Positions 1-9,083 of a DNA stretch of 64,000 nucleotides are shown one piece after another. The notes beneath the pieces are model-generated. The model had not been told where the DNA came from, did not search any database, and was given only the letters and a program-made list of their open reading frames with translations. A program made the position numbers and the translations under genes. The DNA comes from Bradyrhizobium sp. AZCC 2176. GTDB taxonomy: Bacteria; Pseudomonadota; Alphaproteobacteria; Rhizobiales; Xanthobacteraceae. How positions within the stretch are numbered: position 1 is the first letter of the stretch; every line of letters begins with the position of its first letter. Where the stretch lies: NCBI RefSeq assembly GCF_036924645.1, contig NZ_JAZHRX010000001.1, forward strand, positions 5,979,501-6,043,500, given 5' to 3'.

Positions 1-25
1 ACCGAGTGGGGACGAGGACAGAACG

Positions 26-766
26 ATGACAACGAGAATACCGCTCCATCGCGTCAAGGCCTCGCGCATGCTTGGCGCCCTCCTCGGCGTTTCGGCGGCG
101 CTCGGCGCCTGCACGCCGCAGACCACGGAAATCGTGACCGCCAGCGTCTCCGATGATTACCGCCACCGTCATCCGATTGCGGTGACGGAAGCCAACCGCT
201 CGATCGTGGTGTTCGTCGGTCATGCACGCGGCGGCCTCTCCGGGCCGCAACGCACCGACGTCATGGGCCTCGCGCAGACCTGGGTGCGCGAAGGCACCGG
301 CGCGATCATCGCCGACGTCCCGATCGACACGCCGAACGCGCGCGCGGCCGCGGCATCGTTCCGGGAAATTCAGTCGGTGCTAATGGCGGGTGGCGTGCCC
401 TCGCGCGCCATCACGTTGCGTCACTACCGGCCCGACGATTCCCGTACGTTGCCGACGATCCGGCTCAGCTATCCGAAGATTACGGCCGTGGCGGGACCTT
501 GCGGCCTGTGGCCGCAAGACCTCGGACCGAATATCGATAATGTCGCCTACAACGAAAACCGCTCCTATCACAATTTCGGCTGCGCCACCCAGCGCAACCT
601 TGCAGCGATGATCGACAATCCCGCCGATCTCGAACAGCCGCGTCCCGAGACCCCTGCCTATACGCCGCGGCGCGATATCGCCTTTGACAAATACCGCAAA
701 GGCGTCACGACCACGACCACCTATCCCGAATCCGACAGAGCCAAACTCAGCGATACAGGCAAATGA
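26..766 (+). CDS. cpaD: Flp/Tad pilus assembly lipoprotein CpaD
   Basis: The 246-residue product matches the CpaD family, an outer-membrane lipoprotein of the Tad/Flp type IVb pilus secretin complex. The N-terminus has a basic start, a hydrophobic run and a lipobox-like ALGAC near residues 25-29, so lipidation at that Cys is likely. A conserved central part carries the GHARGGLS and LRHYRPDD-type motifs, and the family signature AGPCGLWPQDLG lies near residue 155. The start ATG overlaps by ATGA a stop in the preceding frame (27-29), which suggests coupling to an upstream gene outside the window, probably the secretin gene cpaC. It overlaps cpaE downstream by ATGA. Confidence 0.93.
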   Translation: MTTRIPLHRVKASRMLGALLGVSAALGACTPQTTEIVTASVSDDYRHRHPIAVTEANRSIVVFVGHARGGLSGPQRTDVMGLAQTWVREGTGAIIADVPIDTPNARAAAASFREIQSVLMAGGVPSRAITLRHYRPDDSRTLPTIRLSYPKITAVAGPCGLWPQDLGPNIDNVAYNENRSYHNFGCATQRNLAAMIDNPADLEQPRPETPAYTPRRDIAFDKYRKGVTTTTTYPESDRAKLSDTGK

Positions 767-2046
767 TCAGCCGCGTCTTTCAAAACTCCGACGATCAACT
801 CGACGACACGCCGGCGCAGCCCGAGGAATACATCTCGCCGGCACCGCGCGTATCGGTGCAGGCCTTCTGCGCCAGCGTCGCTGTCGCCGCAGCGGTACGC
901 GCGGCGAGCGAGGACCGCCGCCTCGGCAAGGCCCACCTTTCGGTCCACATGGGCGGCATTGCCGGCGCCATCGAGGCCTACCACACAGCGCCGACGCCGA
1001 ACGTCATTGTGCTGGAGACCGAGCCCGGCAGCGACATCCTCGAAGGGCTCGATGAACTCGCGGGCGTGTGCGACGCAGGAACCCGCGTTGTCGTGATCGG
1101 CAGCGCCAACGACGTCACGCCCTATCGTGAACTGGTGCGGCGCGGCGTCAGCGACTACGTGACCGGACCGATCGAACCGATCGACGTCGTGCGTGCAATA
1201 TGCGGTCTCTACGCGGCCTCCGAGGCGGTGGCCGTCGGCCGCATCATCGCCGTGGTCGGCGCCAAGGGCGGCGTCGGTGCCTCGACCGTCGCGCACAACG
1301 TGGCCTGGGCGATCGCGCGCGATCTCGCGCTCGATTCCGTCGTGATCGATCTCGACCTTGCCTTCGGCACCGCCGGCCTCGATTACAACCAGGATCCGGT
1401 TCAAGGCATCGCCAATGCGGTTTTCCAGCAGGAGCGGCCGGACTCCGCCTTCATGGAACGTCTGCTGGCGAAATGCACCGACCGCCTCGACCTGCTGGCG
1501 GCGCCGGCAACGTTGGACCAGGTCTATGATTTCGGGGCCGATGCCTTCGATGCGATCTTCGATACGATGCGCATGACGACCCCCTGCATCGTGCTCGACG
1601 TCCCCCATCAATGGTCGGCATGGACCAAGCGCACGCTGGTCGGCGCGGACGACATTCTGATCGTCGCCGAGCCTGATCTCGCCAACATGCGCAACGCCAA
1701 GAACATGCTGAACGTGCTGAAGGCGGCGCGGCCCAACGACCGGCCGCCGCTCTATTGCCTCAACCAGGTCGGCATGCACAAGCGTCCGGAGATCTCCACG
1801 CGCGAATTCGCCAAGGCAATCGAGAGCCAGCCGATCGCGGCCATTCCGTTCGATTCGAAGATGTTCGGCACCGCCGCCAATAACGGCCAGATGATCGCGC
1901 AGATCGCCGCCAAGCACCGCACCACCCAGATGTTCTTGCAGATGGCGCAGCGCCTGACCGGCCATGCCGTGACCAAGCGGTCCCGCACGTCGTTCCTGAC
2001 GCCGATTATCAAGAAGCTGCAAGGCGCGACGGCTCGCAGGGCCTGA
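763..2046 (+). CDS. cpaE: Pilus assembly ATPase CpaE (MinD/ParA-like)
   Basis: This 427-residue protein has the CpaE architecture. An N-terminal receiver-like domain (about residues 25-150) is followed by a MinD/ParA-type P-loop ATPase domain. The deviant Walker A is KGGVGAST near residue 168 and a switch-like segment DLDLAFG lies near 197. CpaE/TadZ proteins place the Tad pilus machinery in the cell. The receiver domain appears degenerate, as is usual for the family. The ATG lies inside the cpaD stop (ATGA), so the two genes are translationally coupled. A weak CAGCGC/GCGCTG hairpin at 2064-2080 separates it from the convergent tadD-like gene. Confidence 0.93.
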   Translation: MISRVFQNSDDQLDDTPAQPEEYISPAPRVSVQAFCASVAVAAAVRAASEDRRLGKAHLSVHMGGIAGAIEAYHTAPTPNVIVLETEPGSDILEGLDELAGVCDAGTRVVVIGSANDVTPYRELVRRGVSDYVTGPIEPIDVVRAICGLYAASEAVAVGRIIAVVGAKGGVGASTVAHNVAWAIARDLALDSVVIDLDLAFGTAGLDYNQDPVQGIANAVFQQERPDSAFMERLLAKCTDRLDLLAAPATLDQVYDFGADAFDAIFDTMRMTTPCIVLDVPHQWSAWTKRTLVGADDILIVAEPDLANMRNAKNMLNVLKAARPNDRPPLYCLNQVGMHKRPEISTREFAKAIESQPIAAIPFDSKMFGTAANNGQMIAQIAAKHRTTQMFLQMAQRLTGHAVTKRSRTSFLTPIIKKLQGATARRA

Positions 2047-2084
2047 GCAAACAACGACGACGGCAGCGCCTGGAGCGCTGACGC

Positions 2085-2912
2085 CTAGTCGGCGCGTCCA
2101 GCGGCCGCGATCGGCATCTTCCCGGCCTCGGCGCGCGCGTTCTCCTTGTCCTTCCGCGACAGCATCTGCCTCAACAGCGCGACGTTGGCAGCAGCCTCGG
2201 CGGGCGGCAGATCGGCCTTCACGATCTTTTCGGCGTCGGCAACACGGCCCTGCAGGCCAACCGCCAACGCCAGATTGGCGCGCATGCGCAGGTCGGTCGC
2301 CGCAAGGCCGTGGGCACGGCGCAGCGTCTCCTCGGCCTTGGGCAGATCCTTCGAGAGTACGTAGGACAGTCCGAGATTGGACAGCACCGCCGGCTGATCG
2401 GGCGCGATCTTCAGCGCGCTCGCATAATATTGCCTCGCCTCCTCATATCGGCCGAGCTGGTCCAGAGTCGCGCCCTGTGCCGAGAGCAGGCGCCAGTCGG
2501 GATCATCGGGGCTGTGGGCGCGGCCGAGCACGTCGAAGGCTTGCTGGAAATTGCCGTTGTCCGCGAGCGCGCGGCCGTAGGCGGCGAGCAGCAGCTTGTT
2601 GCTGGGATGGGCGATGGTGGCCTGTTCGAGCACCGCAACCGCCTGCGCCCGCTGTCCTGTCGCGCGAAGCGCCTTGCCGTATTTCAGCGCCGCGTCGGCA
2701 TCCTTCGGATTGGCGCGATAGCGTTCCTGGTAGAGTTCGACGTCGCGGCGCGGATCGCTGCCGCGGCCGGTGTCGGCCTTCTCGTCGATCGAGCCGGTAA
2801 TATCCGATAGTCCCGAGGTCTGGCAGCCGCCAAGCCCCAGCGCCAGGATCAAGGCGGATCTGCACGCAAGAAGCCGCGCGGCGCGGGACGGATGGGGCGA
2901 CTTCTGGGACAT
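2085..2912 (-). CDS. tadD: TadD-like TPR lipoprotein of the Flp pilus
   Basis: The 275-residue product starts with a signal peptide ending in a lipobox (LGLGGC, Cys near residue 30), which predicts an outer-membrane or periplasmic lipoprotein. From about residue 60 to 240 it consists of tetratricopeptide repeats, recognisable from the A-LKYGKALRATG, LLAAYGRALADNG and VLSNLGLSYVLS segments. It stands convergent to cpaE and belongs to the same pilus function. TadD is thought to help assemble or pilot the secretin. Assignment rests on the TPR/lipoprotein pattern plus the neighbourhood. Confidence 0.85.
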   Translation of the reverse strand: MSQKSPHPSRAARLLACRSALILALGLGGCQTSGLSDITGSIDEKADTGRGSDPRRDVELYQERYRANPKDADAALKYGKALRATGQRAQAVAVLEQATIAHPSNKLLLAAYGRALADNGNFQQAFDVLGRAHSPDDPDWRLLSAQGATLDQLGRYEEARQYYASALKIAPDQPAVLSNLGLSYVLSKDLPKAEETLRRAHGLAATDLRMRANLALAVGLQGRVADAEKIVKADLPPAEAAANVALLRQMLSRKDKENARAEAGKMPIAAAGRAD

Positions 2913-3053
2913 GTAGCTCGACTCACGGCGGGAACTGTCCAGAAGTGTTCACAGCTTAACCCTAAGTTCAGGTTAAGCCGACCCGGCTTTGCGGTAATCG
3001 GTGACCTTCACAGGCCGGGCGCTTGCGTCTTGCCTGGGCTGCTGCTGCGCGGC

Positions 3054-3299
3054 CTAGTCGACGAATTGTGCGCCAAGCTCGCAACCGATCCGCCAGGCCA
3101 GCCGGCACTGACGCGGCCTTCCCTCCGAGAAGATCACCGTGAATTCGGAAGGAATTTCCGGATACTCGGCGATGATCTTCACACCGCCATCCGACATGTC
3201 CGAGATCATGCAATCGCGCGGCAACCCGCCGGTCGCAAACTGTATTTTTGCAAAGCTTCTGCACGCCCGACGTTCGCTTCTGCGGCGATTCGCATACAT
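3054..3299 (-). CDS. Single-domain PilZ protein
   Basis: An 81-residue protein consisting almost entirely of a PilZ domain. It has an N-terminal arginine motif (RRRSERR) and the second c-di-GMP motif DMSDGG (DxSxxG), followed by beta-strand segments ending in GAQFVD. Both ligand motifs look intact, so c-di-GMP binding is plausible. I chose the ATG at 3299, directly before the arginine motif. The frame opens earlier, to 3392, but that extension has no family character. It sits beside Tad pilus genes, but no regulatory link can be seen. Confidence 0.8.
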   Translation of the reverse strand: MYANRRRSERRACRSFAKIQFATGGLPRDCMISDMSDGGVKIIAEYPEIPSEFTVIFSEGRPRQCRLAWRIGCELGAQFVD

Positions 3300-3571
3300 G
3301 TCGATCCCTGATCCTGCTCGAAGTGATTCACCCGATGGTGGATCAGGTCTACCGAAGAATTGTTGGAATTGGCCTATCGCAACGGCTCGCAATGTAACTG
3401 ATATGTTCGAACTCCGTTTACCGAGCCTGGCGCTTGGGCTGAAGACCGAGGGCCTCGCACGGCCAGCAAATACGCCTGCCGCGGCGCAATTTTCGGCAAA
3501 TTAAAAGGTTGATCCCCCCTCGTTAGGCGATAGCCTGACTCCTCGACTCGATTTGGCGGAAACTGAAACGC

Positions 3572-5260
3572 ATGGGAAGTCTGGTTCTTCTCGACCTGAT
3601 GGGCGGCGTCGCGCTGCTGCTGTGGGGCCTGCATATGGTCCACAGCGGGATCCTGCGGGCGTTTGGGCCGAACCTGCGCCTGTTGCTGGCAAAGGCCCTG
3701 AGCAACCGCTTCACCGCCTTTGGCGCCGGCCTCGGTCTCACCGCCCTGCTCCAGAGCAGCACCGCGACGGCGCTGATCACGAGTTCGTTTACGTCGGAAG
3801 GCCTGGTCAGCCTCGTCCCCGCGCTCGCGATCATGCTCGGCGCCAATGTCGGCACCACGCTGATCGTACAGATCCTGTCGTTCAACATCGCCGCCGTCGC
3901 ACCCGTGCTCTTTATCATCGGCCTGGTCGCGTTCCGCAGCGGGCCTCGCTCGCGCGTCAAGGACATCGGCCGCGTCTTCATCGGGCTCGGCCTGATGCTG
4001 CTGGCGCTGCATATCCTGCTCAATACGCTGGCGCCGGCAGAGAATGCGCCCGGCGTGCGCGTGTTCATGAACGCCATCACCGGCGATCCCGTGCTCTGCA
4101 TCCTGTTCGCTGCGATCGTGACCTGGCTCGTGCATTCCAGCGTCGCCAGCGTGCTGCTGGTGATGTCGCTGGCCTATGCGCATTTCATCACGCCCTACGC
4201 GGCACTGGCGCTCGTGCTCGGCGCCAATCTCGGCAGCGCCATCAATCCGATCGTCGAGGGCGCGCGCCGCGACAATCCCGCGAGCTATCGCCTGCCGCTG
4301 GGCAACCTCGTCAACCGGCTTGCCGGCATCCTGCTGGTGGCGCCGTTCCTGCAGCCGATCGCGGACCTTCTGATCGCGTGGCAGCCGGATGCCGCCAAGG
4401 CAACCGCCCTGTTCCACATCGCCTTCAACGTTGCGACCGCACTTCTCTTCATCGGCCTGCTCGACGGCATGGCGCGGCTGCTGAAGACGTTGCTGCCCGA
4501 GCGCGTCAAGGAGGCCGACGCGTCCGGGCCGCGCTATCTCGACGAGAGCGCGCTGGAGACGCCTTCGCTTGCCTTGGCCGACGCCGCCCGCGAGACCCTG
4601 CATATGGGCGATCACGTCGAAATCATGCTGCGCAAGGTAATGGCGGCGATGATGACCAACGACCGGGCCTTGGTCGACCAGGTCTCGCAGATGGACAACA
4701 GCGTCGACAGCCTCGACGAAGCGATCAAGCTCTATGTCACGAAACTCACCCGCGGCAGTCTCGACGAGCGCGAGGGACAGCGGGCGATGGAGATCGTCTC
4801 CTTTGCCATCAACCTCGAGCATATCGGCGACATCATCGACAAGAATCTGAGCGAGCTCGCCACCAAGAAGATCAAGCGCCGCTTCCAGTTCTCGGCCGAG
4901 GGCGCCGAAGAGCTGTCCGCCTTCCACAAGCGCACGATGGATTCGCTTCGGATCGCGTTCGGCGTCTTCATGTCCGGCGACGTCAACGAGGCACGCAAGC
5001 TTCTGGCCGAGAAGGCCGCGCTACGTAATGCCGAACTGGCCGCGACCGAACGCCATCTCGACCGCCTGCGCGAAGGCCGGCCAGAAACCATCGAGACCAC
5101 CTCGCTTCATCTCGACGTGCTGCGCGACCTCAGGCGCATCCACTCGCACATCTGCTCGGTCGCCTATCCCGTGCTGGATGCCGCGGGCGAATTGGCCGCC
5201 TATCGCAGTGCCGAAGCCGAATTGCCGGCGCTGCCCACGCCGGTGCCCGGCCGCCCGTAA
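3572..5260 (+). CDS. Na+/phosphate cotransporter-like protein with PhoU-like tail
   Basis: A 562-residue membrane protein of the Na/Pi-cotransporter II-related family (NptA/YjbB type). Two inverted Na_Pi_cotrans repeats contain the signature QSSTATALI near residue 61 and HSSVASVLLV near residue 188. About eight hydrophobic segments fill residues 1-315. A cytosolic helical PhoU-like domain occupies roughly 345-540 (METHxxD-like helices DHVEIMLRKVM, INLEHIGDIID). The likely role is inner-membrane phosphate movement or export. It ends one base before the stop codon of the convergent LAB_N gene. It is monocistronic. Confidence 0.88.
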   Translation: MGSLVLLDLMGGVALLLWGLHMVHSGILRAFGPNLRLLLAKALSNRFTAFGAGLGLTALLQSSTATALITSSFTSEGLVSLVPALAIMLGANVGTTLIVQILSFNIAAVAPVLFIIGLVAFRSGPRSRVKDIGRVFIGLGLMLLALHILLNTLAPAENAPGVRVFMNAITGDPVLCILFAAIVTWLVHSSVASVLLVMSLAYAHFITPYAALALVLGANLGSAINPIVEGARRDNPASYRLPLGNLVNRLAGILLVAPFLQPIADLLIAWQPDAAKATALFHIAFNVATALLFIGLLDGMARLLKTLLPERVKEADASGPRYLDESALETPSLALADAARETLHMGDHVEIMLRKVMAAMMTNDRALVDQVSQMDNSVDSLDEAIKLYVTKLTRGSLDEREGQRAMEIVSFAINLEHIGDIIDKNLSELATKKIKRRFQFSAEGAEELSAFHKRTMDSLRIAFGVFMSGDVNEARKLLAEKAALRNAELAATERHLDRLREGRPETIETTSLHLDVLRDLRRIHSHICSVAYPVLDAAGELAAYRSAEAELPALPTPVPGRP

Positions 5261-5599
5261 TCAGCGATCCAGCGTCTTCGACGCGGTGCCGCGGTTCTTC
5301 ACGATCAGCATGATGTTTCTGATGTAGATGATCGTGGCCAGCGACTGGCCGATGATGATCACGGGTTCGCGCTTGGCGATGCCGTAGACCAGCGTCATCA
5401 TCCCGCCTCCCATCGAGAAGAACCAGAACGCCATCGGCACCACGCTTTGCCCGGCACGCTCGCTCGATATCCACTGCACCAGGAAGCGGGCGGTGAACAG
5501 CAATTGCGCAACCAGCCCGAAGGCCAGCCAGAAATCGAACTTGGCGACGAAGACGTCGTAAAGATAGTCGCCGAGCGCCTGGCCGTATTGAATCAGCAT
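5261..5599 (-). CDS. LAB_N-domain small membrane protein
   Basis: A 112-residue protein with three hydrophobic segments. It matches the lipid-A-biosynthesis N-terminal (LAB_N) family: FTARFLVQWISSERAG followed by PMAFWFFSMGGG and an IIGQSLATIIYIRNI segment. The family is structurally a small EmrE/PQ-loop-like membrane domain, commonly found beside lipid-linked sugar enzymes. The ATG at 5599 overlaps the stop of the upstream glycosyltransferase (ATGA), so both are one translational unit. The longer frame reaching 5683 runs inside the glycosyltransferase and is not needed. The specific substrate is unknown. Confidence 0.83.
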   Translation of the reverse strand: MLIQYGQALGDYLYDVFVAKFDFWLAFGLVAQLLFTARFLVQWISSERAGQSVVPMAFWFFSMGGGMMTLVYGIAKREPVIIIGQSLATIIYIRNIMLIVKNRGTASKTLDR

Positions 5600-6342
5600 C
5601 AGAGAACCTCGGTCGCGACGGGTGTCGATTTCTTGCGGCGGATCAGCCACCACACGCCGGCAAGATCCATGATCCCGATCCATAGCCGGTCAAAGAAGCC
5701 GTAATTGGACACGCCGGAACGGCGCGGACGATCGACGACGTCGACATAGGCGATGTCAAAGCCTTCGCGGCGTACCAGCGCCGGCAGGAAACGATGCAGA
5801 CCATCGAAATAGGGCATCGAGAGGAACACCTCGCGGGGAAACGCCTTCAGCCCGCAGCCGGTGTCGCGGGTGCCGTCGCGCAGGATCGCATTGCGCACGC
5901 CATTGGCGATCCTTGACTGCAGTTTCTTGAAACCGGTGTCCTTGCGCCCGACCCGCTGGCCGGCCGCGAGGCCGACGCGCCCACCGCCGTTTTCGACCGC
6001 CGCGATCAGGTCGGGCAGGAACGCAGGATTGTTTTGGCCGTCGCCGTCCAGCGTCGCCACGATGGCGCCGCACGCGGCCCGCACCCCGCTGCGCACCGCC
6101 GCCGATTGCCCGGAAGAATTGGCGTGTTTGAGGTGCCGGAGCTGACTGTGCTGCTTCATCAGCGCGGCCAGCCGTTCAGCGGTCGCATCCGTCGAGCCGT
6201 CGTTGACATAGATGATTTCGTAGACCCACCGGCCGTCGAGCGCGCTGACGATTTCCGCAACCAGCGGCGCGACGTTCTCCGCTTCGTTGCGCACCGGCAC
6301 AACGATGGAAACGGCGACCGCAGCTCTGTCGGAAGGTGTCAA
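5599..6342 (-). CDS. Family 2 glycosyltransferase, polyprenyl-phosphate sugar synthase type
   Basis: The 247-residue protein is a GT-A family 2 transferase of the DPM1/ArnC/RgtE kind. It has VPVRNEAENV near residue 16, VNDGSTDAT near 47 and a DxD-like LDGDGQNNP near 98. These enzymes load a sugar from a nucleotide donor onto polyprenyl phosphate at the inner membrane. Only one hydrophobic C-terminal segment (near residue 225) is seen. No in-frame ATG precedes the conserved VPVRNE block, so a TTG at 6340-6342 is the likely start. The neighbouring ArnT-like transferase, PAP2 phosphatase and LAB_N protein suggest a lipid A or LPS decoration pathway. The sugar is not predictable. Confidence 0.87.
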   Translation of the reverse strand: MTPSDRAAVAVSIVVPVRNEAENVAPLVAEIVSALDGRWVYEIIYVNDGSTDATAERLAALMKQHSQLRHLKHANSSGQSAAVRSGVRAACGAIVATLDGDGQNNPAFLPDLIAAVENGGGRVGLAAGQRVGRKDTGFKKLQSRIANGVRNAILRDGTRDTGCGLKAFPREVFLSMPYFDGLHRFLPALVRREGFDIAYVDVVDRPRRSGVSNYGFFDRLWIGIMDLAGVWWLIRRKKSTPVATEVL

Positions 6343-6413
6343 ATCGGCACTCGTCTGGTTGGTTTGGGAGAACCCGGAACCGGGCGTATCGGGCCGTCAG
6401 GCGGCGTCCGCTT

Positions 6414-7259
6414 TTATGGGGCGAAAGCGCCCCGGGCAACCCTTTTGAGGCGTTCGGACGAGGGCCCGACCAGGGACACAATGCTGCCGTCGCTTTGAAT
6501 CGCAAACCCCAGCCTGCGGGCCGCAAACCAGTAGCGCACGAACATCGCGCCGATGATGCCGACCAGCGCGCCGGCGACCACGTCGCTCGGATGGTGGGCG
6601 ACCAGCACCAGTCGGGTGGCAGCAATGATCAGAGCATAGACGGCCATCGTAACCCGCGCCTTCGGCCAGATGGCCGACACCGCGAAAGCTAACGCGAATG
6701 CGGTGGTGGCGTGGCCGGAAGGAAAACTGTAATAGGCCGGGTTTCCGGCGAAGTGCGAGAAGTTGAAGGCGTCGGCCTCGCCGCCGACAAACGGCCGGCC
6801 ACGACCAACGATCCATTTCAGGACTTCCGTGACGAGAGCGGGTACGGCTACCGCCAGGAACATGAACTGCAACCGCGTTCCCAAACCGAGCAGCAGCGAT
6901 CGCCGGATTCCACCCAAGGCCGGCGAAATGATCGCCACCAGGATCAACAGCCCGGCGAGCGCCGCCAGCACATATTCGTCCTTGCCGAAATCGGTTAGAA
7001 TGCGGACCCACCACAGCGACGGGGTGCCGCGCTTTGGCATCTGGGCGATTTCCCACGCATCGAGCGCATACATCAGCACCACGATCGCAGCGCCGAGACC
7101 GGCCGAAATCCACAAGATGTGACGCGCCGCCCGGCGAGCAGCTTCGGCCCGCCGCGAATGCGACGGCGAGCGCACGAGCTGCGCCAGCGACAGCCAGCTC
7201 AGCGTCAGGAAGCGCGAAGCATAATTTCTGGATTCGCCGGCCACGGCGTTTGCGGACAT
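6414..7259 (-). CDS. PAP2-superfamily lipid phosphatase
   Basis: A 281-residue multi-pass membrane protein carrying the three PAP2 phosphatase motifs: KWIVGRGRPF (K-x6-RP), PSGHATTA and TRLVLVAHHPSDV (SR-x5-H-x3-D type). All catalytic residues are visible. Candidate substrates are undecaprenyl pyrophosphate, phosphatidylglycerol phosphate or lipid A phosphates. The ATG at 7259 was chosen because it lies one base before the upstream transferase stop at 7261. The frame extends to 7415 but only inside that gene. It forms an operon with the flanking lipid-sugar genes. Confidence 0.87.
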   Translation of the reverse strand: MSANAVAGESRNYASRFLTLSWLSLAQLVRSPSHSRRAEAARRAARHILWISAGLGAAIVVLMYALDAWEIAQMPKRGTPSLWWVRILTDFGKDEYVLAALAGLLILVAIISPALGGIRRSLLLGLGTRLQFMFLAVAVPALVTEVLKWIVGRGRPFVGGEADAFNFSHFAGNPAYYSFPSGHATTAFALAFAVSAIWPKARVTMAVYALIIAATRLVLVAHHPSDVVAGALVGIIGAMFVRYWFAARRLGFAIQSDGSIVSLVGPSSERLKRVARGAFAP

Positions 7260-7260
7260 C

Positions 7261-9004
7261 TTACTCCGTGCCTTCCGAGCGGAAGATGGCGATCGAGACC
7301 GCCTTGCCTTGCGAGATATTATAGCCCTCGATCCGCTTGGCCACGTTGTAGCGCAGCCCGATCGCTTCGGCGCGCTGGACGAAGGCGCGTTCCGTGCGCG
7401 ATTCCACCAGCGCAAAGCGGCAACTGCCCTGCCCCAGAAAATCGGCAGCGCCCGATCCGTCGGTCAGCAACGTGCCGGTGCCGGTCATGAAGACGAGGCT
7501 CGGCTCGTGAAAGCCCGCCGCGGCTGCCCTTGGCCCGACGCAGACCACGTTGCGAAGCGCCCGCGCGATCTCCGCACTTGGAAACATGGTGGTCAGCGAT
7601 GGCATGACGATGCCGTAGATTCCTATCGCCAGAAACATCGCCGCGACTACGGCGTTCAACAACGATCGCTCGGCGCGGCTGTCCTCGAACATCCACCACG
7701 CGATCAGACCGAAGATCATCGCCGCCGCGAGGAAGGGCCAGGCCGGAAAGGCGGGGTAGTGCGTCAGCTTGATGGCGCCGATGACGGCGATCACGGATGC
7801 CCCCGCCGGAATGACAAACCACCATGCGGCACCGCGCATCAGCCAGGACCGCGACAGCACGCGGCGCTCCAGCGCGCCGGTGGTGAGGATCGCAATCGCC
7901 GGATAGAGCGGCAGCACGTAATGCGGCAGCTTGGTCAGCACCAGTTCGAACACGATCCATGACGGCACCAGCCACGCCAGCAGATATTGCGCGCCGGGCT
8001 CGCCGCCGCGCGCGCCATACTGCCGGCGCCGCCATCCCGGCCAGCGCCGCCCCCGGCCAGAACGTGATCCAGAACAGCAACAGATAGAGGCCGGGCGGCG
8101 CGCCGTGGGATTCCTGCGCGCCGAGCTTGCTCAGCATGTCGCCGCCAAGCGAATTGGAGAAGAAGGCCTCGCCGGCGCGCCAGAAGATCGCAACGAACCA
8201 GGGCAGCACCAGCACCAGCGTCCACATCAGCCCCCAGACCGGGCGCAACCGCCAAAGCCACGCCGCCGAACGGTCGAGGATCGCGAGCGCCAGGATGGTG
8301 AGGCCAACGAACATCAGGATCAGCGGCCCCTTGAGCAGGATGCCGCCGGCCAGCGCCGTCCAAAAGATCGCGGGCGCGCTCCAGGACGGATGCACCGGGT
8401 CCTCGCCGCGCTGCCAGGACAGATAGACCCGCGCCATCGCCCCCATCGCGGCGACAACGGTCAACAGCAGCATCGCGTCCGTTTTGGCGAGCCGGGCTTC
8501 GGCGCCGAGCAGGACGGAACTGCACATCATCAGCGCCGCCAGCGCGGCCCCCCGCCGCGTGACGAAGGCGAGCGCCGCCCAGTAGGTCAGCAGCACCGCG
8601 CCGATGGCACCGATCAGGGAGGGAATGCGATAGAGCCAGATGCGCAACTGCGCCCGCGGTAGGCCGAGCGACGAGGCGGTTTCGACCACGGCGGCCTGCA
8701 GCCAATAGATGCCGACCGGCTTCTTGTAGCGGACGTCGTCCTGAAAGCGGATATCGACGAAATCGCCGCTTTCGACCATCTGCTTGGTCGCCTGCGCGAA
8801 CCGCGCCTCGTCGCGGTCGATCGCCGGAATATTGAAGAAGCCGGGCAGGAACAAAACGATGCCGCACAGCACCAGGAACACGATGGCGCGAAAGTGGTTC
8901 GCGGTCGCGAAGTCGAACGCGGCGGCCAGCCGGCGACCGGAATGCGCAGGTTTTACAGGCTGTTGGCCTGCTCCAAAGCGTGGGGGCTGGAAGGTTTCCA
9001 CCAT
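7261..9004 (-). pseudogene. ArnT-like glycosyltransferase family 39/PMT, frameshifted
   Basis: Two overlapping frames together encode one glycosyltransferase of the ArnT/Rgt/PMT family, which moves a sugar from a polyprenyl carrier onto lipid A or LPS. The first frame (9004 to about 8010) gives about 330 residues with the family motif IDRDEARFAQ near residue 60 and many membrane segments. The second frame (about 8010 to 7261) continues with LVPSWIVFELVLTKLPHYVLPLYPA and the C-terminal domain. The correct reading switches in a GC-rich stretch at about 7999-8016. One extra base, or two missing, accounts for it. It is either a real lesion or a sequencing error, and all other parts look intact. 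Annotated as pseudogene with that caveat. Confidence 0.8.
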
Positions 9005-9083
9005 GTTGGACGCATACGATGAAACCGCACTGCAAACAACACCACAGATTCGCCCTATCCGACTGTCCCCAGACGCTTTTTCC

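Noticed and set aside
721..2022. 433-codon minus-strand frame opposite cpaE
   Set aside because: Shadow frame; cpaE has a clear Walker motif and coupling to cpaD.
3374..4927. 517-codon minus-strand frame opposite the Na/Pi protein
   Set aside because: His/Gln/Asp-rich low-complexity translation without motifs, while the plus strand encodes a recognisable membrane protein.
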